The notes: generated by a model not told the origin, from the letters alone. Shown: positions 8,513 through 16,909, numbered from the stretch's first letter. The stretch: DNA of 64,000 bases from Ignavibacteriota bacterium (GCA_025358305.1 JANYJZ010000035.1:62001-126000); one strand, 5' to 3'. Translations and numbers: made by a program.

Positions 8513-10014
8513 GACTTTGGTTCCTTGTGGGGGATGAATGCGCCCTTCAGATTGCGAATCGTGAGAAAGCGCTTGGCGAACGCGATCTCCCCTTCGTTGA
8601 ACGTCCGAAAGGCGACGAGGGCGGTGCAATAGACGGCCGATGCCACAGCGACCTGGGCGATCCACGGTACGTACGGGGTCAGACGCATGAGCCAGATCGC
8701 CGCGCCCATGATGATCCCGCCCGCTAGGGCCTTGAGGGCGACCGGCACGCTCGAGGAGCTGAAGAGCTCCTTCGGAAGGATGTAGATCGCGGTCATCATG
8801 ATGTAGAACTCGGTGATGAGCGTCGCGAGCGCCGCGCCGATGCCGCCGTTCCCGTACTTCAACTGCGTGTAGGGGATCATGAAGTAGTTCAACACGACGT
8901 TGATCGGGATGGCGAAGAACGACGCCGTGGCCCACTGGCGCTGCCGGTCGCATGCGATGATGGCCGTGCCCAAGACGATGTCCACGTAGATGAGGACCAA
9001 CCCGATGCCGAAGATCTGGAGGTTGAGGACCGATGGGCCGTAGTTCGTCAGACCGAAGAAGAGATCGATGATGTTCCGGGAGAACGCATAGACGCCGATG
9101 CTCAAGGGGATCCCCGCAATGAGGATGAACTCCTGGCTCTTTTGCGTCGTGTGCGCGAGCACGAGGTCCTCCTTGCCCCAGAGCTTGGAGAGGACAGGGA
9201 GGATCGCCAGGGAATAGATGCTCGGGAGGAACGCGAGCACGTCGAAGAACCTGTACGACGCCGCGTACCATCCGACCACCTTCTCCGGCGTGAACAGCGA
9301 GAGCATGAGTGCGTCGATGCGGTAGTAGATGACCCCGAAGAGCGACCAGAGGAGATAGGGAACGCCTTCCCGGACCAGGGTGAGGCTTTCGCTCCAGTTC
9401 ACGCTCGGGAGGCGCTGGGCGATCATGCGCCTGGCGTGCTTCACGCAGATGAGGAAATTGATGAATGTGCCGGTCACCATGATGATGGCGACCACGATGA
9501 CGTTCGCTCCGAGCAGGAGCGCGGTCACGCCGAACAGGGAGATGAACATCCGTTCTGCGATCGCGCCCATCGAGGTGTATTGCATCATCTCGTGCCCGAG
9601 GAACGATCCGATGAGCACCGTCTTGGCGGAGAGCCAGAGCATCTCACAGCCCATGATGACGAGGAGGATCTTCACCGGGGTGGGATATCCGATACTGAAC
9701 GCCATCGTCATCATGCAGGTGAAGGACACGGCCCAGATCGCGACCCGGAAGGCGATGGAATTGACGATGATCTGCGGCGCACGGTCCCGATTGCGCGCGA
9801 TGCGCTTCGCGATGCCGTAACGGCCGTCGTATTCGATCGCGATGAGGAAGATGCCGGAGATCATCTGGGCGAGATAGAGCCTGCCGAAGTTCACCGGCCC
9901 GAGATAGCGCGGCAGAAAGATCATGAGGAGGAACGTCGATCCCCATGTGACGATCTGCTGCCCGAACATCGAGGTGGTGCTCCGTGCGACGGATTTGGCG
10001 ATGTCTTCGTTCAT
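8509..10014 (-). CDS. Wzx-like polysaccharide flippase (MATE/MVF superfamily)
   Basis: 501 residues from ATG 10014, again an ATGA overlap with the preceding gene; the ATG at 10047 would intrude into it. It contains 12-14 hydrophobic segments spread over the whole length and the N-terminal pattern FGQQIVTWGSTFLLMIFLPRYLGPVNFGRLYLA characteristic in outline of polysaccharide transporters (split: repeat G and R residues at the first helix turn). It should translocate undecaprenyl-linked repeat units across the inner membrane. Co-transcription with a Wzy-like polymerase and Wzz indicates a Wzx/Wzy-dependent pathway. Confidence 0.88.
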   Translation of the reverse strand: MNEDIAKSVARSTTSMFGQQIVTWGSTFLLMIFLPRYLGPVNFGRLYLAQMISGIFLIAIEYDGRYGIAKRIARNRDRAPQIIVNSIAFRVAIWAVSFTCMMTMAFSIGYPTPVKILLVIMGCEMLWLSAKTVLIGSFLGHEMMQYTSMGAIAERMFISLFGVTALLLGANVIVVAIIMVTGTFINFLICVKHARRMIAQRLPSVNWSESLTLVREGVPYLLWSLFGVIYYRIDALMLSLFTPEKVVGWYAASYRFFDVLAFLPSIYSLAILPVLSKLWGKEDLVLAHTTQKSQEFILIAGIPLSIGVYAFSRNIIDLFFGLTNYGPSVLNLQIFGIGLVLIYVDIVLGTAIIACDRQRQWATASFFAIPINVVLNYFMIPYTQLKYGNGGIGAALATLITEFYIMMTAIYILPKELFSSSSVPVALKALAGGIIMGAAIWLMRLTPYVPWIAQVAVASAVYCTALVAFRTFNEGEIAFAKRFLTIRNLKGAFIPHKEPKS

Positions 10015-10853
10015 GGGTTCCTGTGAATTGATCGCATGGTCGCGCACTCAAGGAGCGCCCGGACCGCAAATTTGGGGAGTGCCAGCATCCTATGCCAGCG
10101 CTGGGGTTCCTGGAGGAGCCGGTAGAGCCATTCGAGTCCCATCCGTTGCATCCAGTGCGGCGCCCTGGTCGTCCGGCCCGCCAGAAAATCGAAGGATCCG
10201 CCGACGCACATCGCAATGCGCACAGGAAGCCTCGGGATGTTGCGGGCGCACCAGAGTTCCTGCTTCGGCGCCCCGTAGGCGACCATGAGGATGTCCGCGC
10301 GGGCATCGGTGATCCGGCGGCAGATGTCGTTCTCCTCCGCAAGGGACGGGGAACCCGCATAACATCCCGCGATGACGAGCCCGGGGTGGCGAGCCGTAAG
10401 CGTTTCGCCGGCAAGCTCGGCGACGCCCGGCTGCGCACCAAGGAGGAACAGCCGTAACCCGCGGCGCATGGCGATCCCCGCGAGCCCGTCGAGTGTGTCG
10501 ACGCCCGTGACGCGCTCGGTGCTCCGGTGTCCGTAGAGGCGCGCGGCGAGCTTCACTCCCGTACCGTCCGGCAGAATGAGCGAGGCGCCGTTGAGCGTCT
10601 CGCGAAACTCCTCCTGGCCCTGCGCGGCGACGATCATCTCGGGGTTCACCGGGATGACGAGATGGCCCCGGCCGGCTGCGGCCATGCGGTCCAGAATGAC
10701 TGCCGTCTCGGCGACGGTGACGGTGTGGACCCGGACCCCAAGGATCGACGTGCTGCGGATCGGCGCTGGAACGCTCGGCGCGCCCTCGGCGGGCTTCCTC
10801 GCGTTCGGCTCGGCGTTCACGGCCGTTGTCTGATATGTGATATTGTGATCCAC
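10011..10853 (-). CDS. WecG/TagA/CpsF-family glycosyltransferase
   Basis: 280 residues from GTG 10853, with GGAG 3-4 bases upstream. Family motifs: IPVNPEMIVAAQ near residue 65, DGTGVKLAARLYG near 95, FLLGAQPGV, MVAYGAPKQELW and CVGGSFDFLAG. WecG/TagA enzymes transfer ManNAc or ManNAcA from the UDP sugar to an undecaprenyl-PP-GlcNAc acceptor, making the second sugar of the repeat unit. This fits the WecA-like initiating transferase encoded divergently at 18810. The first 35 residues are a non-conserved extension. Donor specificity is inferred from family only. Confidence 0.9.
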   Translation of the reverse strand: MDHNITYQTTAVNAEPNARKPAEGAPSVPAPIRSTSILGVRVHTVTVAETAVILDRMAAAGRGHLVIPVNPEMIVAAQGQEEFRETLNGASLILPDGTGVKLAARLYGHRSTERVTGVDTLDGLAGIAMRRGLRLFLLGAQPGVAELAGETLTARHPGLVIAGCYAGSPSLAEENDICRRITDARADILMVAYGAPKQELWCARNIPRLPVRIAMCVGGSFDFLAGRTTRAPHWMQRMGLEWLYRLLQEPQRWHRMLALPKFAVRALLECATMRSIHRNP

Positions 10854-10859
10854 GGTCTC

Positions 10860-11657
10860 CTATGTGGCGAACGGCAGATGCATTTTGAGGCTCGCCGAGT
10901 GCGGCTCGGTGAGAAAGAAGTAGTTCACGCTGATCTCCCCGCTGCGCCAGGTCCGCATGTTCGTGCCGTCGAACCAGAAGGCAGTGTAGCCGGCCTTGGC
11001 AAACGTGGCGAACGTCTGGGCGGCCTTGGAGTTCGGCTCGGCGGGGTTGCCCCATACCTCCATCATCCAGGCGGGCTTCACCTCGTTGAGGAGCCTCTGG
11101 GCGCCGCGCAGAGCGGTGTTCTCATGCCCTTCGATGTCGCATTTCACGAACCGGATCGCCGGCAGTATGTCGTGGAACAGGACGTCGAGCGCCCCAGACG
11201 CGACGGTGACCTTCTCGAACCCCTGGTGGGGGGTCCCGTCCACGATCTTTGCTTCAAAGATGTTCTCCTCCCCGGAGTCGAATAGGGGGATCTCCATCGT
11301 CACCGACCCGGCGGTGTCGGAAACGGCGACGTTGAGGACCCGGACGTTCGTCAGCCGGAGCTTCTTCACGACATACTTCAGGATGCGCGTCGTCGACGGG
11401 ATCGGCTCCACGCTGTGGACGCTTCCCGTGCTCCCGACGAGGTCGGAGAAGAACTTTGTGAAGTACCCCATATTGGCGCCGAGGTCAAGGACGGTGTCCC
11501 CCGGCCGGATAAGATGCTGGATCGGCTTGAGGTCGGCATCGCTGTCGACGGTGATCGTATTGATGACCTTCGCATGCCGGTACTCCTGGATGGCCAGGAC
11601 GAGCCCCTTCGGGAGGGAGCGCTTGAGTAGGCGTTTTGTCGTTGCAAGAGCGTTCAT
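10860..11657 (-). CDS. FkbM-family SAM-dependent methyltransferase
   Basis: 265 residues from ATG 11657. The SAM-binding motif is VLDLGANMGYFTKFF (about residues 57-71), followed by VEPIPSTTRIL, and FVKCDIEGHE near residue 165 is the FkbM-specific IDIEG(H/N)E motif. These enzymes O-methylate sugars or related small substrates in glycan clusters. It lies 6 bases before the WecG gene and 9 bases after the polymerase gene in the same operon. A second, only distantly similar FkbM protein is encoded at 63091. The target sugar cannot be deduced. Confidence 0.85.
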   Translation of the reverse strand: MNALATTKRLLKRSLPKGLVLAIQEYRHAKVINTITVDSDADLKPIQHLIRPGDTVLDLGANMGYFTKFFSDLVGSTGSVHSVEPIPSTTRILKYVVKKLRLTNVRVLNVAVSDTAGSVTMEIPLFDSGEENIFEAKIVDGTPHQGFEKVTVASGALDVLFHDILPAIRFVKCDIEGHENTALRGAQRLLNEVKPAWMMEVWGNPAEPNSKAAQTFATFAKAGYTAFWFDGTNMRTWRSGEISVNYFFLTEPHSASLKMHLPFAT

Positions 11658-11666
11658 GAGTGCCGA

Positions 11667-13244
11667 TCAAGTGTGATACGAAAAAGGATGAACGACGATC
11701 GGCCGGGGAGCCGGCGCTTCGGGCTCCGGTTCCTTGTCGGCGAGCTCGAGGACGGGGAGGAGTCCCATGAGCATTCCGAGCCAGACCATGTTGCGGTAGA
11801 ACGTCAGCTGTAGGTCGTAGTAGGAGACGACGAGCTGAGAGAGAACGGCAATGATCGAGATGATGCAGACCGTCTTGAGGTACGGGTCGGTGAGGTTGGA
11901 AAAGACCGACGACGCCCTGAAGATGTACGAGCCGAAAAAGAGGAGGAACAGGTACATCCCGATGGCCCCCGTCTTCGCGATGAGCCAGAGGATCTCGTTA
12001 TGCGGGATGTAATCCTTCAGCGGAAAGGGGATGTTCGGTAAGACGATCGGCTGGAAGTACTTCCGCCCGAATCCCATTCCCAGGACCGGTTGGGTCCGGA
12101 TGGTGAACGCCAGGTCGTAGTTCTCCATTTCCCGGTACATGTTCGATGAATAGCGCTGCGCGGCCTCCTTCTCGGAAGTGTAGAAGGCCGATCGGATGAA
12201 GATCGCGGGCTTCGCCAGCACGCTCGTGCTATCGCTCTGCCAGTACATCCCCAGGTAGAGCCCGAAGACCACGAGCACGGGGACAAGGCCCTTGAGGAAC
12301 ATCATCTGCTGCCGACGCGGGAGGAGAAGGACGAGCGTTGCCATGCCGACGATAAGAGCGCCGAACGCCGCACGGCGCTGGGCGACGATGAAGCCGACGA
12401 TGAGGGGTCCGAGGAGCCAGAAGATGACCTTGCGCTGCTTCACGTTACCGCCGAAGATGTACGACCCGAGCAGCAGGACGAAGAGCGATGTGAAGAAGAG
12501 CGGGTCCTCGTGGTTCGTCATGACCTCGTAGCCCTCCAGGGTGAACCCGACGGAGGCGAACCGGATGATGCCGATGAACGCCTTGAAGGCGATGGCCGGT
12601 ATGCAGACCCAGAAGAGCGCCTTCACCTGGGCCTTCGTCTGGATGACCTGCGGCACGAAGAACGACATGACGGCGAGATAGAACAGCGCGCGGATCTCCC
12701 AGAGCGCGACGAGGAAGTCGCCCCCCTGGCGCATCCCATTGACGAACGAGAAGATGAGCCAGAGGAAGAACAAGATCGCGGCGGGCGCCACCGGGACGTG
12801 CATGAGCATCATGTCCTTCCGGAAGAGGACCAGGAGGACCCAGATAAAGATAAGAAGAAGGAGATGGAGCTCCATCGGCGTCGCGACGGCGAACGCAACG
12901 TTCGCAAGCGCCGGGAGACTCTTGAGGTTCTGAAAATATTCGACGCCGATGATCGTGGAGGATCCGGTGAACTCGCCGGGGGTGAACTGGTCGAACGCGA
13001 GGACGGAGAACACGAACAAGTAGAGCCCCCAGTCGATCCGGTAGAAGCTCAGAGTGAGTGTCACGATCAGCCCGATGAACGCGATGCTCGGGAAGAGGCT
13101 TCCGCCGGTGTTCACCAGGAGGAACGCAATGATGACCGACCCGATGATCTGATAGAGCACGAGGCGCCGAGCGGCCGCGTCGATGGCCTTGAAGCCTGCG
13201 ACGCTCCGCGCGACGAGATCCTTGATATGGTGCGAGACGGTCAT
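11667..13244 (-). CDS. Wzy/WaaL-type O-antigen polymerase or ligase, polytopic membrane protein
   Basis: 525 residues from ATG 13244 with about 12 predicted membrane segments. A large periplasmic loop lies roughly at residues 320-410, containing YSSNMYREMENYD and QPVLGMGFGRKYF, then PHNEILWLIAKTGAIGMYLF. The (P)HNxxL/W...tGxxG pattern is the Wzy_C signature shared by O-antigen ligases and polymerases. Given the Wzx and Wzz neighbours, polymerisation of flipped repeat units is the likely role. I considered an exosortase because of the locus type, but the Cys/Arg/His exosortase pattern is not visible. Confidence 0.82.
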   Translation of the reverse strand: MTVSHHIKDLVARSVAGFKAIDAAARRLVLYQIIGSVIIAFLLVNTGGSLFPSIAFIGLIVTLTLSFYRIDWGLYLFVFSVLAFDQFTPGEFTGSSTIIGVEYFQNLKSLPALANVAFAVATPMELHLLLLIFIWVLLVLFRKDMMLMHVPVAPAAILFFLWLIFSFVNGMRQGGDFLVALWEIRALFYLAVMSFFVPQVIQTKAQVKALFWVCIPAIAFKAFIGIIRFASVGFTLEGYEVMTNHEDPLFFTSLFVLLLGSYIFGGNVKQRKVIFWLLGPLIVGFIVAQRRAAFGALIVGMATLVLLLPRRQQMMFLKGLVPVLVVFGLYLGMYWQSDSTSVLAKPAIFIRSAFYTSEKEAAQRYSSNMYREMENYDLAFTIRTQPVLGMGFGRKYFQPIVLPNIPFPLKDYIPHNEILWLIAKTGAIGMYLFLLFFGSYIFRASSVFSNLTDPYLKTVCIISIIAVLSQLVVSYYDLQLTFYRNMVWLGMLMGLLPVLELADKEPEPEAPAPRPIVVHPFSYHT

Positions 13245-13260
13245 ATGCGTACGCGTCCGG

Positions 13261-13431
13261 TCAGGGCGTCACCATGTCGGGCATGGTGTACATCCGGTAG
13301 AGGAGGATGGCCACCTGGATCAAGGCGATGAAAATGACGACGAGATACGAGGAGGGCTCGAGCTTCCGCTCGCGCTTCCCGATGATGACCACAACGATCA
13401 TGAGAATGATGGTGCTGCCGAGGTTGACCAT
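13261..13431 (-). CDS. 56-residue membrane miniprotein in polysaccharide operon
   Basis: ATG 13431 to TGA 13261, 56 codons, lying between the CpsD-like ATPase (stop 13443, 11 bases away) and the Wzy-like gene (start 13244). It begins MVNLGSTIILMIVVVIIGKR and has two hydrophobic stretches (residues 6-18 and 30-45) separated by the charged turn KRERKLEPSS, so it is probably a helical hairpin or bitopic protein of the inner membrane. I do not recognise a family. Position and spacing in a tightly packed operon make it a real gene. It may be a small partner of the polymerase, flippase or Wzz, by inference only. Confidence 0.65.
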   Translation of the reverse strand: MVNLGSTIILMIVVVIIGKRERKLEPSSYLVVIFIALIQVAILLYRMYTMPDMVTP

Positions 13432-13442
13432 GTCCTACGCCG

Positions 13443-14264
13443 TTACGAGGGTTTATTGCTGTCGAACCGATTGAACACAAAACCAAGGACCTGGCGTTCG
13501 TTGATCTGGTGGAACACGCCGTTGATGTCCTCCTGCTTCGTCTGGCCCGTATTGACGACGATGATGAGGCCCTGGAGCTGGTTTGCGTAGAGGACCGGAA
13601 ATCCCCCCGTGTTGAGCGACGGCATGTCGACGATGACGAACTCGAACTCCTGTTCCAGGGAATAGATGACGTCGCGGAACGCGGCCAGCTGGTCGAGACT
13701 CAGCAGGGGGTGGAGGACCGGCTGCGCCGCGAGCGAGGAAAAGGGCGCGGAGGAGACGACGCCGTCCTGGATCTCCGTGAAGTGCTCGGCGGTCACGACG
13801 GAGAGGTTCTCGATCTGGGTCCGCGTCACGTGGATGTTGCTGGTCCTCAGGGCCTCGGCGAGGCCGGGGCTGTTCGTGACGCCGAAGATCTGGTGGAGCC
13901 GCGGGGCGTAGACGTTGAGGTCGACGAGGACCGTCTTCTTGCGCGATCCCATCGCGAGCGACACGGCGAGATTGCAGGCGATGAGCGTCTTGCCTTCCCC
14001 CTGGTTCGGGCTCGTGACGCCCAGGGACATGATGACATTCTCCTGGCTCCGGGAGAGGAACGAGTAGTTGAACGCATTATAGAACTGGAACTTGATGATG
14101 TCGCCGTCGATGTGCGCCCCGATCTCGGGGTTGACAACGATCTGCTTGATGACCCGGACAAGCTTCGTGTTCTCGGAGCCTTCGGGCTGCCGGGCTTCAT
14201 CCATGGGATCGCCGACCTGTTGTGATGGCATTGATTTCATCGTCTCCTTGTCGTCGCGCGTCAT
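13443..14264 (-). CDS. CpsD/CapB-like P-loop ATPase (BY-kinase-type), partner of Wzz
   Basis: 273 residues from ATG 14264, ATGA-overlapping the Wzz stop. Deviant Walker A is VTSPNQGEGKT (K92). Walker A' is TVLVDLNVYAPRLHQIFG, and Walker B is FVIVDMPS near residue 218. It is the cytoplasmic half of a bacterial tyrosine-kinase pair, which regulates chain length and export through Wzz. The C-terminus (GFVFNRFDSNKPS) has no tyrosine cluster and Walker A' reads DLN rather than the common DAD/DGD, so autokinase activity is doubtful. It may be only an ATP-dependent switch. Confidence 0.82.
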   Translation of the reverse strand: MTRDDKETMKSMPSQQVGDPMDEARQPEGSENTKLVRVIKQIVVNPEIGAHIDGDIIKFQFYNAFNYSFLSRSQENVIMSLGVTSPNQGEGKTLIACNLAVSLAMGSRKKTVLVDLNVYAPRLHQIFGVTNSPGLAEALRTSNIHVTRTQIENLSVVTAEHFTEIQDGVVSSAPFSSLAAQPVLHPLLSLDQLAAFRDVIYSLEQEFEFVIVDMPSLNTGGFPVLYANQLQGLIIVVNTGQTKQEDINGVFHQINERQVLGFVFNRFDSNKPS

Positions 14265-15610
14265 TCTTGCCCTTCCCGGCGGCCGTCGGTGATGAAGGCG
14301 ATGACCGGTTTTTGATACACTTCGACATCGCGCGGCGTCCGGATCGTCGTGTCGAGCATTTCCTTCAGGATGACCGTGACGATGCCGAAAAAGAGGCCGA
14401 TCATGAAGCCCGCGAAGATGAGCTGGGGACGGTTCGGTTTCGAGGGTTTGACCGGCATGGCGGCCGGATCGATGATGATGAACTGGTTCGTCCCGCCCGT
14501 GCCGAGGTCGCGCGCCGTCTTGGCCTGCTCCAGTTTCACTTTAAGCTCGTCATAGAGCTTCCGGTAGATCTCATAGTCGGATTCGTTCCCCTGCTCGACG
14601 TGCTTGCTGACGGACGATTCCTTCAGGCGGTCGACGAGCTGCGCGCGCCTCTTTTCCAGATCGTCGCGCTTCGGCTGCTGCTTCGTAAGCTCTTCCTCGA
14701 TGGCGTTCTGGATCCGCTGGAGGAGGGCGAGGAGCTGGTCCTCGGCCTTGATGAGGTCCGGATACATCGGCTTGTATTTCCGGGAATAGTCGTCGTATTT
14801 CGCCATGAGATCGCGGAACTCGGTGACGAACGGGATGTCGGCCCGCTGGAGGTCATAGAGGGTCTGCTTCCCGGTGTCCGTCTTGATCGCTCCCGGGAAC
14901 GTCTTGAGGATGTCGAGGTCGTGCTGATACGCCTTTCCCTTTGTCTCGAGCTCGTCGATCTGGTGCTGGTAGGTCTCCACCTGGGTGTAGAGCTGGATGC
15001 TTTCCTCCGGCATGACGTCGACGCGGGACCGAAGCCGGCTCACAACGAGCTGCTGGCTCGACTCGAACTTCTGCCGGATCTCTTCCAATTTCGTCTCAAA
15101 GAACGTTACCGCCCGTTCGTTCCGTTGGCCTTCCACCCGAAGAACCGTCTGGATGAAGAGGTTGGAGAGCGTCTCCGCCCCGAGCTTCGCACGGGCGGGA
15201 TCGACGTCGGTGTAGGTGATCCTGAACGAATCAGATCCTCGGCGTTCGATCTCGATGTTCTTTTCGACCTGGTCCACGAGGGCCTGCTCATCCCCTTCCG
15301 AGAGCTGCCCGTGGGCCAGGCCGAGGCTGTCGACGAGCTTACGGAGCGTGAGACGGCTGTAAATGATCTCATTGAAGGTCCGGAGGCGATCCTCCGAGGC
15401 GATGGCCACGGCGACCTCGAACCCGATGAGCGGGTTGAGGATCTCGTCGCGCTGGACGAGGATCGTGGTCGTCGACTCGTACTTGTTCGACAGGAGGAAC
15501 GCGCCGATAGCGCAGAGCACCGTCACGATGACGGCCGGTATGAGGAAATGGCGCCTTCGGTGGCGCAGCACCGCGATGATTTCGTGAAGAGTGAGCTGAG
15601 CAGAGCGCAC
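14261..15610 (-). CDS. wzz: Wzz/GNVR-family polysaccharide chain-length determinant
   Basis: 449 residues from GTG 15610, preceded by AAGGA 8 bases upstream. The N-terminal membrane helix is about residues 22-42 (HFLIPAVIVTVLCAIGAFLL). A long periplasmic coiled-coil-rich domain follows. The proline-rich VKPSKPNRPQ precedes a second helix (about 396-418) and a short cytoplasmic tail. This is the co-polymerase that sets chain length and contacts the CpsD-like ATPase encoded next. It is the first gene of the minus-strand operon, about 45 bases below the predicted start of the sigma-54 promoter. The gene symbol is by family, not a confirmed orthologue. Confidence 0.88.
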   Translation of the reverse strand: MRSAQLTLHEIIAVLRHRRRHFLIPAVIVTVLCAIGAFLLSNKYESTTTILVQRDEILNPLIGFEVAVAIASEDRLRTFNEIIYSRLTLRKLVDSLGLAHGQLSEGDEQALVDQVEKNIEIERRGSDSFRITYTDVDPARAKLGAETLSNLFIQTVLRVEGQRNERAVTFFETKLEEIRQKFESSQQLVVSRLRSRVDVMPEESIQLYTQVETYQHQIDELETKGKAYQHDLDILKTFPGAIKTDTGKQTLYDLQRADIPFVTEFRDLMAKYDDYSRKYKPMYPDLIKAEDQLLALLQRIQNAIEEELTKQQPKRDDLEKRRAQLVDRLKESSVSKHVEQGNESDYEIYRKLYDELKVKLEQAKTARDLGTGGTNQFIIIDPAAMPVKPSKPNRPQLIFAGFMIGLFFGIVTVILKEMLDTTIRTPRDVEVYQKPVIAFITDGRREGQE

Positions 15611-15665
15611 GGCAAATTCCTTCTGAATGATCGATTTGTCCTACGAGAGAATACACCATCAGGTG

Positions 15666-15681
15666 TGCAATTGATGTGCCA
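15666..15681 (-). promoter_or_regulatory. sigma-54 (-24/-12) promoter of the Wzz operon
   Basis: On the minus strand the site reads TGGCACATCAATTGCA, an exact match to the sigma-54 consensus TGGCACRNNNNTTGCW with the GG-N10-GC spacing. Transcription would start near 15655, giving a leader of about 45 bases before the GTG at 15610. A small inverted repeat ACACC-ATCA-GGTGT (15653-15666) covers the expected start site. Sigma-54 promoters need an enhancer-binding activator. Two candidates of that family are encoded at 17950 (degenerate) and 29712. Confidence 0.8.
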
Positions 15682-15821
15682 TGATGGCCCTCGGCAACTG
15701 CCCCAGAAAATAACAAATGCGGACATTGCCGGATGTGTGCTGCGTCTCTTTTTTGGGAATGCGCGGAGAATATCTCGATGTGTGTAGAAAGTACGCACGC
15801 ATACCGCACCATTACGGCACA

Positions 15822-15838
15822 TGTGTAACTCTTACACA
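15822..15838. promoter_or_regulatory. palindrome, candidate activator-binding (UAS) site
   Basis: TGTGTAA-CTC-TTACACA is a perfect 7-bp inverted repeat with a 3-bp centre. It lies about 140 bp upstream of the minus-strand sigma-54 promoter and about 200 bp upstream of the plus-strand one, a usual distance for enhancer sites of NtrC-family activators. A weaker similar element, TGTGTA-GAAAG-TACGCA, lies at 15781-15797. Binding by a specific protein is inference. Confidence 0.5.
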
Positions 15839-16038
15839 CTATCGGGGGAACGACGAAACCATTTGCCCTGTACGGATTTCTCCAACTTTTCTTCACGGAA
15901 TAAATCACGAAAATCATGCATCTCCCCGCCTAATCAGGCGCGTAGTACGGTCTTAGAGCCGAGCATCACCTTGGTCGATCTTAGATGGGGGCTCGGAAAC
16001 AATGAATTTGGGGGACTCGGGCGGACGTCGTGGCATTC

Positions 16039-16054
16039 TGGCACAAACTTTGCC
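16039..16054 (+). promoter_or_regulatory. sigma-54 (-24/-12) promoter of the Wza operon
   Basis: TGGCACAAACTTTGCC matches the sigma-54 consensus in all conserved positions except the last (C instead of A/T), with GG-N10-GC spacing. The start site would be near 16065, leaving a leader of about 112 bases before ATG 16178. It faces away from the matching promoter at 15666-15681. Confidence 0.72.
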
Positions 16055-16177
16055 TTTTCTCTGCAGTACAAGCCCGTAGGGATGTCCGACTCTCTCTCAC
16101 GTGAGGCTCGCTCACACACGAGCCCCCCTTGCGGTCCTGCGCATGCACCGATGCATTTGAAACCATACAAGGATTGG

Positions 16178-16903
16178 ATGAATTTCATGAAGACGATTCT
16201 TCTCTGCGTCTCACTCCCCGCGCTTCTTCTGGCGACGGCGGTCTTCTCCGGATGCGGCTCGAACGAGATCGCGAAGGAGAACCTCACGCAAATCATGCGC
16301 TCGGGAAGCCGGCCGATCCAGGCCGAGGCGCAGTCCGATAATTACGTGATCCGGCAAGGCGACCAGGTGCAGGTATCGGTCTGGGGATATCCGGAATTCA
16401 ACATGCAGTCCGTCGTGAAGGAACTCGGCCAGGTCGCGATGCCGCTCCTGGGCGACCTGACGGCGGCGGGACTGACGAAGGATCAGTTCACGCAGCAGCT
16501 GACGAAGAAGCTGACGGAATACATCCAGGGCGAGATAAAGCTGACGGTCACCATCGTCAGCGCGACGCCGCAAAAGGTCACCGTGCTCGGCGAGGTCATG
16601 CGCCAGGAGAACTACCCCCTCGCGTCCGACGCGACGCTCCTCGAGGTGCTCTCGACGGCAGGGGGGACCACGCCGGAGTCCGATCTGAGGAATATCAAGA
16701 TCTTGCGCAACGGCCTGAATCGCCAGCCGATCGAAGTGGATCTGACCTGGTACATGGAGAACGGCAACATCGAGGCCATTCCCGTCATCCGGCCCGGGGA
16801 CACGGTCTTCGTCCCGAAGCGTTCGAACATCATCCGGGAGCTGTCCGATTTCATGCGCGACGCGATCTTCATCTTCGGATTCTTCCAAGTCTTCAATCAC
16901 TGA
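16178..16903 (+). CDS. wza: Wza-type polysaccharide export lipoprotein
   Basis: 241 residues from ATG 16178 (a second ATG at 16187 is possible, with AAGGA at 16169-16173). The signal peptide MNFMKTILLCVSLPALLLAT is followed by FSGC, a lipobox with a non-standard F at -3, making it an outer-membrane lipoprotein. The poly-export domain starts at YVIRQGDQVQVSVWGYPEF, and one SLBB-like domain follows (KVTVLGEVMRQENYPL, LLEVLSTAGG). GDTVFVPKR is a typical end, and a short hydrophobic amphipathic tail could insert as the outer-membrane helix. It exports the polymer made by the divergent operon. Its stop is 6 bases before the PorV-like gene. Confidence 0.88.
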   Translation: MNFMKTILLCVSLPALLLATAVFSGCGSNEIAKENLTQIMRSGSRPIQAEAQSDNYVIRQGDQVQVSVWGYPEFNMQSVVKELGQVAMPLLGDLTAAGLTKDQFTQQLTKKLTEYIQGEIKLTVTIVSATPQKVTVLGEVMRQENYPLASDATLLEVLSTAGGTTPESDLRNIKILRNGLNRQPIEVDLTWYMENGNIEAIPVIRPGDTVFVPKRSNIIRELSDFMRDAIFIFGFFQVFNH

Positions 16904-16909
16904 GCCCCT

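Larger units (their letters stand above)
15611..16177. other. divergent intergenic control region (567 bp)
   Basis: No gene is supported here. The in-frame extension of the Wza reading frame back to 15821 lacks a ribosome-binding site and a plausible signal peptide. The region holds the two divergent sigma-54 promoters, a palindrome between them, and in the Wza leader two mutually exclusive short hairpins: GTGAG/CTCAC (16101-16105 with 16111-16115) and GGCTCG/CGAGCC (16105-16110 with 16119-16124). Confidence 0.7.

Noticed and set aside
11667-13244. Exosortase
   Set aside because: The membrane protein has the Wzy_C-type HNE...TGAIG pattern and is too long; the exosortase Cys/Arg/His set is not visible.
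15821-16177. N-terminal extension of the Wza reading frame
   Set aside because: It would bury the signal peptide and run across the sigma-54 promoter and palindrome; ATG 16178 gives a proper lipoprotein.
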